Source: an uncultured Prevotellaceae bacterium (GTDB lineage Bacteria; Bacteroidota; Bacteroidia; Bacteroidales; Bacteroidaceae). Taken from it: a DNA stretch of 64,000 bases. Below the pieces are notes generated by a model, which was not told where the DNA came from, searched no databases, and was given only the letters and a program-made list of their open reading frames with translations. Below, in pieces: positions 1 through 7,943 of this stretch; position 1 is the first letter of the stretch, and every line of letters begins with the position of its first letter. The translations under genes were made by a program, and so were the position numbers. The stretch is taken from contig ONMN01000001.1 in assembly GCA_900318885.1 (NCBI GenBank), positions 29,068 through 93,067 of the forward strand, given 5' to 3'.

Positions 1-200
1 TAGACAGGTACGCTGTACTCGCCTGGTGCATACTGGCTGGCAATCTGTTCTGTCAGATAGCGTTCGACGGCTGCGTAGTAATCTTTCGCCTCGAAAGCCA
101 CTTCATTACTTACCCCGTCGCCCTCAGCGGGAGCGACTGCTTGTTTGTTACCACATGCTGCTATTATTAAGACAGCTAAAGCGATTAGAATCTTTTTCAT
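1..200 (-). CDS. Putative lipoprotein, N-terminal fragment (runs off the window)
   Basis: The first 66 codons of a minus-strand gene are present; the rest lies left of the window. The start is Met-Lys-Lys followed by a hydrophobic stretch and a lipobox (IIAAC, Cys at about residue 16), so this is probably a lipid-anchored envelope protein. The rest seen (about residues 35-66) is acidic and unrecognised. It begins 24 nt after the stop of the GH2 gene on the same strand, which suggests it is the distal gene of the GH35-GH2 operon. Function unknown. Confidence 0.6.
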   Translation of the reverse strand, partial: MKKILIALAVLIIAACGNKQAVAPAEGDGVSNEVAFEAKDYYAAVERYLTEQIASQYAPGEYSVPV

Positions 201-224
201 AACTAATCTTCTTTTTTTATTTTG

Positions 225-2603
225 TCATTTGCTTTTCAGTGTTAGACTAGCGGTAGGCAACGGGCTCTTGATGCTCACGCTGACAGAACCTCCCTTCTGC
301 GAACTGCGAATGACGAGGAGGGCGCGGCCCTTCCACGTTTTTACGCGCGATGAGGTATAGGGTTCTGTATCTTTCAAGTCGGCAGAGGCGAAGGCCAGCA
401 GCGTACCAGCTCCCTTGACGATGGCCTCGCAGGGGATGGCAGCTTCTGGGACGGGTGTGCCGTTTTTGTCAAGAACTTCAACGGTGACGAAGGTCAGCGA
501 CTGACCGTCAGCTGTCATCACTGTGCGGTCGGGGGTGAGGCGCAGACGGGCAGGTTCGCCGGCGGTGCAAAGAAGCGTCCCCATTCCGCTAGCCTCAGCA
601 TGTAGTATTCCTGGTTCGTAGTTAACAGTAAATACGGCCTTGTACTCAGTCTCGCGACTTACCTGCTTTGTGTCAATGAGCTGGTCGTTAAGATACAGTT
701 TTACTTCGGGCTGATGGGTATATACCTCCACCTCGATAGATTTGCCTTCCCAACCTGCCCAGTTCCACGATTCCCATGTTGGCCATACACTCCACATTGT
801 GGTGTGAATCTCTCCATGATAACCATTAGGCTCCTTCACAGCCATGTAGAGTGGCACATCCTTATTCCACAGCATCTCACGATAATGACTGATGGGTTTC
901 CTCCAGCCGGTGATGTCAACGTCGCCACAGGGAGCGCCGTGCCATTCGGGCTGTCCTCCCTCAATCCACGACTCGCCCTCGCGCTCACCTTTATAGTAGT
1001 TACGACCAATGCCGCTCTCGCCCAGATAGTCGAGACCCGTCCACACGATATCGCCCACGACGTAGGGGAAGTCGTTCACCACAGCCCAGTTTCTGAAGGC
1101 GTCGCGCGGATAGCTCTCCGTCTGCCAGATGATGCGCTTGGGGTCGCGCTGGTGGTCAGAGGCGTGCTTGAATATCATGTAGTTGTAGCCCGCCACGTCG
1201 AGCACCTCGGCATGTGGGTCGTAGATTTCCCAGTCGCGGTCCCAGGCACAAAGGGCCTCGGTGACGGGGCGTGTCGTATCCAGTTCGTGGATGGCCTTCT
1301 TCATCTGTCGGGCAGTATAGACCACGCGGATGTCCTTGCGCTCGATGACCTCGTTGCCAATGCTCCACGAAATGACGCTTGGATGGTTACGGTCGCGCAG
1401 CACCATCGCATGAATGTCCTCACGATAGCAGGAATCGATAACGGTTGAATAGTCGTAGGGATTCTTCTGCGTACGCCAGCCGTCGAAGGCCTCGTCGATG
1501 ACCAGCATACCAATCGAGTCACAGGCATCGAGAAAGGCACGGGTCGTGGGATTGTGACTGGTGCGAATGAGGTTGAAGCCTGCCTCCTTCATCTGGCGCA
1601 CCTTACGGATCTCAGCATCGTCGAAGGCACGGGCACCCAGTACACCGTCGTCGTGATGTACACAGGCACCATTGATAAGCACTTTTTTGCCATTAAGCAC
1701 AAAGCCATTCTCGGCATCGAACGAGAACGTGCGGATGCCGTATTTTGCTGTTGCGTTGTCGATGACGTTGCCAGCCTCCTTCAGTTCTACTTTCGCCTCA
1801 TAAAGCATCGGACTCTCGGGCGACCATAGGCGTGGATTATTGACGAAGAGAGTCGTTGTCACGGTCTTGCTCTCACCAGCCTTCACAGCCACCATCAACT
1901 GAGCACTGCCCACCACAACGGTGGCGTTGCGGTCGGTCTGCGATTCATTCTGCACAGTCACGTCCACCTGTACACGCGCCTTATCGGAACTCACCTCCGG
2001 CGTAGTGACGAAAACACCATTCTCGGCAATGTGTAACGCGGGCATGGTCTCCAACCACACGTGGCGGTAGATGCCCGAACCGGAGTACCAGCGGCAGTTC
2101 GGCTGTTCGGAATTGTCAACCTTTACCACAACCTCGTTGACCTCCGATCGAGCCTGCTCACGCTCGACAGAATTGATGCGAGCATCATTCTGTTCTCGCT
2201 TAGTCGCAGCCTTGGTCTGCTTTTTGTCCTTATTGATATATGGTGTCACATCGACTGTGAACGGCGTATAGCCATAATGATGCTGCCCAGCCTTTTGTCC
2301 ATTGACGAACACTTCAGCTTTCTGATATACACCCTCAAAGTGCAGTTTCACCAGTTCGTCGCCGGGTGTCTTGAATGTTTTGCGGTACTCGCCCTTGCCA
2401 GCCTCGAACCATCCTCCGCCAGTACCCGTAGCGCCCTTACCAGAATTGGGACCTTCGAAGATGTCCCAATCGTGCGGTAAGTCCACGCTCACCGTCTTCC
2501 CATTATGTGTAAACTGCCAGCCGAAGTCAAACAGCTGACGTTTCTGTGCCGATGCCGTCACCACTGCGATGGCCAGCATCATTGTCATCATAATCTTCTT
2601 CAT
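225..2603 (-). CDS. Glycoside hydrolase family 2 (beta-galactosidase-like), secreted
   Basis: A 792-aa protein with a cleavable signal peptide (ends ..TASAQ, residue 20). Order: sugar-binding jelly roll (about 25-200), Ig-like domain (200-295), TIM barrel (295-600), C-terminal Ig-like domains. The barrel carries the GH2 acid/base motif SWSIGNE (Glu418) and a nucleophile-type Glu in IIWQTES (Glu496). It likely removes terminal beta-linked galactose or a similar sugar from plant oligosaccharides in the periplasm; the exact substrate cannot be read from sequence. It lies downstream of a GH35 gene on the same strand with an 85-nt gap and no clear promoter of its own. Residues about 128-155 (charged, rich in K/R/E/Q) are an extra segment between jelly-roll strands, encoded by a palindromic repeat also found in carB. 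Confidence 0.88.
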   Translation of the reverse strand: MKKIMMTMMLAIAVVTASAQKRQLFDFGWQFTHNGKTVSVDLPHDWDIFEGPNSGKGATGTGGGWFEAGKGEYRKTFKTPGDELVKLHFEGVYQKAEVFVNGQKAGQHHYGYTPFTVDVTPYINKDKKQTKAATKREQNDARINSVEREQARSEVNEVVVKVDNSEQPNCRWYSGSGIYRHVWLETMPALHIAENGVFVTTPEVSSDKARVQVDVTVQNESQTDRNATVVVGSAQLMVAVKAGESKTVTTTLFVNNPRLWSPESPMLYEAKVELKEAGNVIDNATAKYGIRTFSFDAENGFVLNGKKVLINGACVHHDDGVLGARAFDDAEIRKVRQMKEAGFNLIRTSHNPTTRAFLDACDSIGMLVIDEAFDGWRTQKNPYDYSTVIDSCYREDIHAMVLRDRNHPSVISWSIGNEVIERKDIRVVYTARQMKKAIHELDTTRPVTEALCAWDRDWEIYDPHAEVLDVAGYNYMIFKHASDHQRDPKRIIWQTESYPRDAFRNWAVVNDFPYVVGDIVWTGLDYLGESGIGRNYYKGEREGESWIEGGQPEWHGAPCGDVDITGWRKPISHYREMLWNKDVPLYMAVKEPNGYHGEIHTTMWSVWPTWESWNWAGWEGKSIEVEVYTHQPEVKLYLNDQLIDTKQVSRETEYKAVFTVNYEPGILHAEASGMGTLLCTAGEPARLRLTPDRTVMTADGQSLTFVTVEVLDKNGTPVPEAAIPCEAIVKGAGTLLAFASADLKDTEPYTSSRVKTWKGRALLVIRSSQKGGSVSVSIKSPLPTASLTLKSK
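2143..2201. repeat. Palindromic repeat inserted in frame in the GH2 gene
   Basis: Near-perfect palindrome with arms 2167-2179 and 2182-2193 (ACAGAATTGATGC / GCATCATTCTGT), flanked by GCTCG and TCTCGCTTA. The same element occurs at 12848-12901 in carB. About three-quarters of the bases match over 41 nt, and stem changes compensate each other. It encodes a KREQ..ER-type charged peptide in both genes. Confidence 0.7.
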
Positions 2604-2688
2604 ATAGTTAAATTTCTTCTAACTCATTTTTTACCATCAATATTTTCTTGCCAGTCCTTCTGCCTCTATCTTATGTATGTGCTTTCGC

Positions 2689-4260
2689 TTAATATTCATA
2701 TAGATGGATGTGAAGGATTTTCCATTCACCAACGCCGATGCGGGCATGACGGCCTTGATGGGTTTGGTCGCCGTTATGGCGACGGAGGTATTGCACCGTG
2801 CCATTATTAGAGATTGCTACTTCATCGACGGAAAGGAGACCGAGACGTTTGCCATTGAACATTGAACGTTGAACATTGAACTTTTCTCCGCCTGCTTCGG
2901 CGAAACCGTCTTCGCCAAGTGTCTTTTGTTGCTCTTGTTGTTTCTCCGTAGGGGTCTTAAAGTCGATGACCACACCGCTTCCTGCCAAAAGGTAATCATA
3001 CTTGCCCAGGCGGATGAGCATGGCACCGCCTTCGGGCCAAGTAGTGCCGTCGGTAGCGCGAGGGTCCCAAGGCAGGGTGAAGTAATGGCGGCAAGTCATC
3101 ACTACGCCGTTGTCATCGATGATGCGCTCGCGGTCTTCCTGATCGAAAAGAAGGCCCCAGGTATTCTGTGAGCGTTTTACATAAAATACTTGACGCAGCA
3201 GATTGTAGGCCTGTGTGACCGATTCCGTCTCTTTTGGGCTGGCCTGGTCGATGGCGAAGGGTGAGAAACCCAATGCCTGATGCTCGCCGAAGGCATAGAG
3301 GGCACGGACACCGCTATTCTCGCAGCATCGGCTCTCAGGGATAAAGAGCCGATTCTTAATTGGGCCTCCTTCCTGCGGACGCAAAGGCATCGCATACTGC
3401 GCACACCACGACTTGAAGCCCGTGTCGTAGATGTCGGGAGCGAGCAGATCGATGCTGGGAGCACCCTCATGCCAGAAGTCTATGAGATGTGCCAACGGGC
3501 CTGCCGAGGGATATTCACCAGGACGGCGCCCACGGCTGTTCATCGCAGCATTCACATAGAGCGGCATGTTGTGTAACTCACGGGCCGCCTTAGCCAGATG
3601 CTCCACGTAGCGGGCATAGCTCAGCGCCATGAACTTCTCGTCGGCATACTCATCAGTGCCATAGCGCTCTGCCCACTTCTCTTTCTTGTATGCCTTCTCA
3701 GCCAATGGAGAGTGGTCGCGTGCCGACTCCAGCATACCGATCTCGTTCTCTATCTGCATCATGACGACCACCTCGCGCTGCGGGTCTTTCTCGCGGATAT
3801 GTCGCATGAGTGCCGAAAAGGCCTTCAGATCGGCCTGCAACACATTGTCGCTGAAACACGAGGCAATCTCCATCTGTTTTCCCTCGGCGGTCATCGCCCT
3901 AGGGAACCGCTTCGTGTCCTGCTTGAACCAACCCGGCGCATAGCACGACATCGAGTTCTTCCACGCGCCAAACCAAAGGAGCACCACGTGCAACTGCTCA
4001 CGTCGCGCCATGTCGATAGTACGGTCAATGAGTGTGAAGTCGAACTTCCCCTCTACAGCTTCGACGAACTCCCAGTAAGCTGGCACAAGTACCGTATTCA
4101 GTCCCAATGCCCGCATCCGTGGCAACACTTCATCGATATCTTCTACCGACGTCGCAGCCGAGTTGCTCAACTCTCCGCCAAGAATGGGATCATTTAACTT
4201 CTGCGCTGAAACTGTCAGCACGCCCATCATTACCATGAGACAGAAAACCAATTTCTTCAT
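2689..4260 (-). CDS. GH35 (DUF5597-type) beta-galactosidase-like glycosidase, secreted
   Basis: A 523-aa protein with a signal peptide (ends ..VSAQ, residue 20) and a GH35-type TIM barrel. The acid/base motif is QIENEIG (Glu173) and the nucleophile candidate is FIPESR (Glu309). The long C-terminal part after residue 330 matches the DUF5597 type common in Bacteroidetes. Probable role: exo-hydrolysis of beta-galactosides from plant polymers. It is the first gene of a minus-strand operon with GH2 and a lipoprotein, and has its own promoter at 4313-4321. About residues 460-472 (EKFNVQRSMFNG) are encoded by a tandem 7-nt repeat array, so this segment is probably an insertion rather than conserved enzyme. 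Confidence 0.82.
   Translation of the reverse strand: MKKLVFCLMVMMGVLTVSAQKLNDPILGGELSNSAATSVEDIDEVLPRMRALGLNTVLVPAYWEFVEAVEGKFDFTLIDRTIDMARREQLHVVLLWFGAWKNSMSCYAPGWFKQDTKRFPRAMTAEGKQMEIASCFSDNVLQADLKAFSALMRHIREKDPQREVVVMMQIENEIGMLESARDHSPLAEKAYKKEKWAERYGTDEYADEKFMALSYARYVEHLAKAARELHNMPLYVNAAMNSRGRRPGEYPSAGPLAHLIDFWHEGAPSIDLLAPDIYDTGFKSWCAQYAMPLRPQEGGPIKNRLFIPESRCCENSGVRALYAFGEHQALGFSPFAIDQASPKETESVTQAYNLLRQVFYVKRSQNTWGLLFDQEDRERIIDDNGVVMTCRHYFTLPWDPRATDGTTWPEGGAMLIRLGKYDYLLAGSGVVIDFKTPTEKQQEQQKTLGEDGFAEAGGEKFNVQRSMFNGKRLGLLSVDEVAISNNGTVQYLRRHNGDQTHQGRHARIGVGEWKILHIHLYEY
2853..2881. repeat. Heptamer tandem array (CATTGAA), in the GH35 gene
   Basis: Four 7-nt units (CATTGAA x2, CGTTGAA, CATTGAA). 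It is read through in frame and gives FNVQRSMFN in the protein. The same word family occurs at 7841 and 7916. Confidence 0.85.
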
Positions 4261-4281
4261 TGTTTCATTTTACTTTTTTAG

Positions 4282-4321
4282 TCGATTTCCAAATCGATTT
4301 ACAATTGTGAGTACAAAGATA
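4282..4321 (-). promoter_or_regulatory. GH35 operon promoter with operator-like inverted repeat
   Basis: A -7 element TATCTTTGT lies on the minus strand at 4313-4321. Between it and the start codon is a perfect inverted repeat, TCGATTT-CC-AAATCGA (4282-4297). It would lie in the leader, a plausible site for a sugar-responsive repressor. No regulator gene is in the window. Confidence 0.45.
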
Positions 4322-4343
4322 ATCATATTTTTCCGTTTTTTCG

Positions 4344-4458
4344 TATCTTTGCCGTTATATTAGGAAAGTTTATGAATTATAAAAACGGGATTGGAACATT
4401 TATCTATGATAATGCAACAAAATTCTTGTGGATTATGTTGCATTTTTCGTACCTTTGC
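4344..4458 (+). promoter_or_regulatory. Two tandem -7 elements before the GH51 gene
   Basis: TATCTTTGC at 4344-4352 and TACCTTTGC at 4450-4458, both on the plus strand. The second sits 24 nt before the signal-peptide start at 4483 and is the likely main promoter. A transcript from the first would carry an ATG at 4372 in frame with the enzyme. Confidence 0.55.
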
Positions 4459-4482
4459 AAAAAAAATAACAAAGACATAATT

Positions 4483-6489
4483 ATGAAACGATTGATGACA
4501 TGTGCCTGCGTGGCATTTATGGCCATAATGTCAATGGCACAAAGCGTGATGGACGTGAACACCAAGAAACTGGGCGCACCCATCCAGAAGACGATGTACG
4601 GCATCTTCTTCGAAGACATCAACTATGCCGCAGACGGCGGACTGTATGGTGAACTGGTGAAAAACCGCTCGTTTGAATTTCCGCAGTCGCTGATGGGCTG
4701 GCAGGCCTTTGGACGGGTGGACGTGAAGGACGACGGACCATTCGAGCGTTGTCCGCACTATGTGGTGCTGAGCGATCCTGGTCACAACGACCGCCGTTCG
4801 GGACTGGTGAACGAGGGCTACTTCGGCATCGGCGTCAAGAAGGGTGAGCAGTATCGCTTCTCGGTATGGGCAAAGGCTCCAAAGGGCCCCGCCTCCATCC
4901 GCGTGCAACTGATTCAGGAGAACTCGATGGAGGAGAACCAGCAGTTTGCTGAGCAGAAGGTGGACGTCACCTCTGCAGAGTGGAAGAAATATACCGTCAC
5001 GCTGACGTCGACGAAGACGCTGAAACAGGCCAAGCTGCGTATCTTCCTGCAAGGCACAAACAGCGTAGCATTAGAGCACGTGTCGCTATTCCCCGTGAAC
5101 ATCTATAAAAACCGCGAGAACGGTATGCGCCGCGACTTGGCACAAGCCCTGGAAGACCTGCACCCAGGCATTTTCCGCTTCCCTGGTGGATGTATCGTGG
5201 AGGGTACTGACCTGGCAACTCGTTATCAGTGGAAAAACTCGGTAGGTCCCGTAGAAAACCGTCCGCTGAATCAGAACCGCTGGGAGCACACCTTCGACCA
5301 CCGCTACTTCCCCGACTATTATCAGTCGTACGGACTGGGCTTCTTCGAGTTTTTCCAACTCTCGGAGGATATCGGTGCCGAGCCGCTGCCCATCATTAGC
5401 GTAGGTCTTGCCTGCCAGTTCCAGAACTGGAACAACGAGTCAGCCCATGTGAAGACGGACGCGTTGCAACCCTACATCGACGACTGCCTCGACCTCATCG
5501 AATTTGCCAACGGACCCGCCGACAGCAAATGGGGCAAGGTGCGTGCCGACATGGGCCACCCGGCTCCTTTCAACATGAAGTACATCGGAGTGGGCAACGA
5601 ACAATGGGGCGAGCTCTACTACGAGCGTCTGAAGCCGTTCGTGGCTGCCATCCGCGCCAAATATCCTGACATCAAGATTGTAGGCAGCAGTGGTCCGATG
5701 CCTGACGACCAGCCCGACAACACCTATCGTTTCGAAGACGGATGGAAGGCCATGAGGGCGTTGAAGGCCGATCTCGTCGACGAGCATTACTATCGTGATG
5801 AGGAGTGGTTCCTGAGTCATGGCCTGCGCTACGACACGTACGACCGCAAGGGCCCGAAGGTGTTTGCCGGCGAATATGCCTGTCACGGCAAGGGCAAGAA
5901 GTGGAACCACTACGAGGCCGCCATCCTTGAGGCCGCCTTGATGACCAGTTTCGAACGCAATGCCGACATCGTCCACATGACCTCTCCCGCCCCACTCTTC
6001 GCTCACGTCGACGGCTGGCAGTGGCGTCCCGACCAGATATGGTACGACCAGACGCAGATGTTCCGCACCGTCAGCTACTACGTGCAACAGCTCTACGCTA
6101 CCAACAAGGGTACCCACGTGCTGCAGCTGACCACCCCCGCAGGGAAGAAGGCTGTGCCCGTAGCAGGACAAGATGGTCAGAACGGACTCTTCGCTTCAGC
6201 GGCCTTCGATAAGGATGCCAACGAAGTCATCGTCAAGGTGGCCAACACTTCGAAACAGGTACAGCCCATCCGCCTGAACCTGAAGGACCTGACGGGCGTC
6301 ACCACGGCCCAGACTATCACCCTGAGCCATGCGGGTATGGACGATGAGAATAGCATTCAGCGACCCGAACTGATTATCCCACAGCACGGCACCATAGCAG
6401 TCGGGGCCGACAAGAAGCAGGGCGTCATCAACGACCAACTACCGCCCATGTCGTTCCGCATCTACCGCGTCAATATCCTTTATCACTAG
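4483..6489 (+). CDS. Alpha-L-arabinofuranosidase, GH51
   Basis: A 668-aa secreted enzyme. The start at 4483 is chosen because a signal peptide follows directly (ends ..SMAQ, residue 20) and a -7 element lies just upstream; the in-frame ATG at 4372 would add 37 unlike residues. Domains: a carbohydrate-binding-like beta domain at about 90-205, then the GH51 barrel and C-terminal beta domain. Catalytic residues: Glu373 in GVGNEQW (acid/base) and Glu464 in FAGEYA (nucleophile). It releases L-arabinofuranose from arabinan or arabinoxylan. It is transcribed away from the GH35/GH2 operon, together forming a small hemicellulose or pectin side-chain locus. Its last 51 nt overlap the 3' end of tcdA on the other strand. 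Confidence 0.92.
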   Translation: MKRLMTCACVAFMAIMSMAQSVMDVNTKKLGAPIQKTMYGIFFEDINYAADGGLYGELVKNRSFEFPQSLMGWQAFGRVDVKDDGPFERCPHYVVLSDPGHNDRRSGLVNEGYFGIGVKKGEQYRFSVWAKAPKGPASIRVQLIQENSMEENQQFAEQKVDVTSAEWKKYTVTLTSTKTLKQAKLRIFLQGTNSVALEHVSLFPVNIYKNRENGMRRDLAQALEDLHPGIFRFPGGCIVEGTDLATRYQWKNSVGPVENRPLNQNRWEHTFDHRYFPDYYQSYGLGFFEFFQLSEDIGAEPLPIISVGLACQFQNWNNESAHVKTDALQPYIDDCLDLIEFANGPADSKWGKVRADMGHPAPFNMKYIGVGNEQWGELYYERLKPFVAAIRAKYPDIKIVGSSGPMPDDQPDNTYRFEDGWKAMRALKADLVDEHYYRDEEWFLSHGLRYDTYDRKGPKVFAGEYACHGKGKKWNHYEAAILEAALMTSFERNADIVHMTSPAPLFAHVDGWQWRPDQIWYDQTQMFRTVSYYVQQLYATNKGTHVLQLTTPAGKKAVPVAGQDGQNGLFASAAFDKDANEVIVKVANTSKQVQPIRLNLKDLTGVTTAQTITLSHAGMDDENSIQRPELIIPQHGTIAVGADKKQGVINDQLPPMSFRIYRVNILYH

Positions 6490-7176
6490 TCCTGCCAGCA
6501 TGAAACCGAAAATGGCGGTGATGTGGACAATGCTGCCGTTGCCTCTGTCGTCAGGATCGATGGGTTGCTTGTTCTCTAGCAGTTCGTCGGAATAGACGCA
6601 CTGGAACTTGCGCTTGGGAAAAAGCTTCTCCTTCTTGAACCTGTTACGCAGGGCACGAGCCAATGGGTCGCCCTTCACCTTCCAGAACTCCGTAATCTGA
6701 ATGCGTGTAGGGTCCAGTTTCAAGGCAGCACCCATCGACGAAAAGAACTTTGCTTTCGTCTGACAAGCCAACAGAATAAGTGCAGCCTTGTCCTTCAGCG
6801 AGTCGATGGCATCAATAATATAATCGTAGTCTTCCAAATGAAAATTGGAGGCACTCTCCTCTGTGAAGATTTTCTGCAGGGCAGTAATTTCTGCCGACGG
6901 ATTAATCGTGAGCAGACGTTCTTTCAGGGCTTCCACCTTCACTTGACCCACTGTCTTCGTCGTTGCCATCAACTGACGGTTGATGTTGGTGATACACACG
7001 CGGTCCGAGTCCACAATCGTCAACTGACGGATGCCGCTGCGCACCAAGCCCTCAGCGCACCACGACCCAACGCCACCCACACCGAAGATGATTACACGTT
7101 TCTGTGCTATCCGCTCCATTACTTCGTCGCCCAGAAGCAGTTCTGAACGTCTGAATATTCCATCGTCTGTTGTCAT
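6439..7176 (-). CDS. tcdA: tRNA threonylcarbamoyladenosine dehydratase (TcdA/CsdL, ThiF family)
   Basis: A 245-aa E1-like ATP-dependent enzyme that cyclises t6A37 to ct6A37 in ANN-decoding tRNAs. An adenylate-binding Rossmann motif, FGVGGVGSW, lies near the N-terminus, followed by D-x-D and the R-Q-L region of ThiF/TcdA proteins. The start at 7176 is chosen because the -7 element TACCTTCGC at 7198-7206 lies within any longer reading. The 3' end overlaps the GH51 gene tail-to-tail by 51 nt, so both genes share coding DNA on opposite strands. Confidence 0.88.
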   Translation of the reverse strand: MTTDDGIFRRSELLLGDEVMERIAQKRVIIFGVGGVGSWCAEGLVRSGIRQLTIVDSDRVCITNINRQLMATTKTVGQVKVEALKERLLTINPSAEITALQKIFTEESASNFHLEDYDYIIDAIDSLKDKAALILLACQTKAKFFSSMGAALKLDPTRIQITEFWKVKGDPLARALRNRFKKEKLFPKRKFQCVYSDELLENKQPIDPDDRGNGSIVHITAIFGFMLAGLVIKDIDAVDAERHGR

Positions 7177-7197
7177 TGTCTTTTCTTTGTTTCGTCT

Positions 7198-7206
7198 GCG
7201 AAGGTA
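7198..7206 (-). promoter_or_regulatory. tcdA -7 element
   Basis: TACCTTCGC on the minus strand, about 22 nt upstream of the chosen tcdA start. Confidence 0.5.
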
Positions 7207-7285
7207 CGAAAAAATTCTGGACCCGCCAAACAATAGGCTCAGTTTTGTTTCATCAATCCCGTCAACGGGGCCATAGCCTATACCA

Positions 7286-7879
7286 TCATCTTTGTGAAAA
7301 TTCGCAGCCGCAGTATTGCTGGTTGTAGAAGTTGAACTCGCGCAGCAGCTGGTTGCGGCGTTCGTAGAGACCGCCCTTACGCCAGTTCTGAGCCCAGAAC
7401 TCTGTATCGGGTACGGCCGCTTGGGCTTTCAGTCCGGCGGCAGTAATCTGTTCGATGCTCTTCCAGCGTGACGACGCCAACGTAGTGGTAAAGAAACGCA
7501 GGCCTTGACGACGGGCTTCGCGGGCTACTGCCGTGAGACGCAGCTGGAAGCACAGACTGCAGCGACTGCCGCGTTCCGGTTCGCACTCCAGTCCGCGGAC
7601 GCTGTCGAGCCACTGCTGGTGGTCATAATCACCATCTATCCAGCGGACGCCCAGCGAGTCGGCATGACGCTTGCTTTCGTTCTTACGGATGTCGTATTCT
7701 TCACGGGGGTAGATGTTGGGGTTATAATAAAATATGGTAGGGTGGACGTCGTGAGCCAACATCCACTCTACAATAGCTGACGAACAGGGAGCGCAGCAGG
7801 CGTGCAATAGCACCTCGTGCGCTCCCTGTGGAATCTTTATCGTTGAACGTTGAACGTTAAACATTGAACGATTATTCAT
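7286..7879 (-). CDS. queH: Epoxyqueuosine reductase QueH
   Basis: About 197 aa. The core (from residue about 22) has the QueH signature: adjacent cysteines in HACCAPCS and later the pairs RCSLC and YCGC, which ligand metal and an Fe-S cluster in this family. It performs the last step of queuosine synthesis in tRNA. The start at 7879 is a judgement. The first 20 residues are encoded by a heptamer array and are not conserved enzyme, so a longer or shorter start is possible. It lies after tcdA's promoter region on the same strand. Confidence 0.88.
   Translation of the reverse strand: MNNRSMFNVQRSTIKIPQGAHEVLLHACCAPCSSAIVEWMLAHDVHPTIFYYNPNIYPREEYDIRKNESKRHADSLGVRWIDGDYDHQQWLDSVRGLECEPERGSRCSLCFQLRLTAVAREARRQGLRFFTTTLASSRWKSIEQITAAGLKAQAAVPDTEFWAQNWRKGGLYERRNQLLREFNFYNQQYCGCEFSQR
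7841..7868. repeat. Heptamer tandem array (CGTTGAA) at the queH N-terminus
   Basis: Four 7-nt units (CGTTGAA x2, CGTTAAA, CATTGAA). It gives a FNVQRST-type peptide like that in GH35. Confidence 0.85.
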
Positions 7880-7915
7880 ATGTCGTTCTCTCTTTAAGAG
7901 TGTGGCGTTGCAATC

Positions 7916-7943
7916 AACGTTCAATGTTCAACGTTCAACGTTA
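7916..7943. repeat. Heptamer tandem array at the CoA-transferase 3' end
   Basis: Four 7-nt units (AACGTTC, AATGTTC, AACGTTC, AACGTTA). The last unit supplies the TAA stop of the CoA-transferase gene (7941-7943). Confidence 0.8.

Noticed and set aside
714-1448. Long antisense reading frames over GH2 and other genes
   Set aside because: They mirror the codon bias of the real gene on the other strand and have no recognisable domain or promoter.
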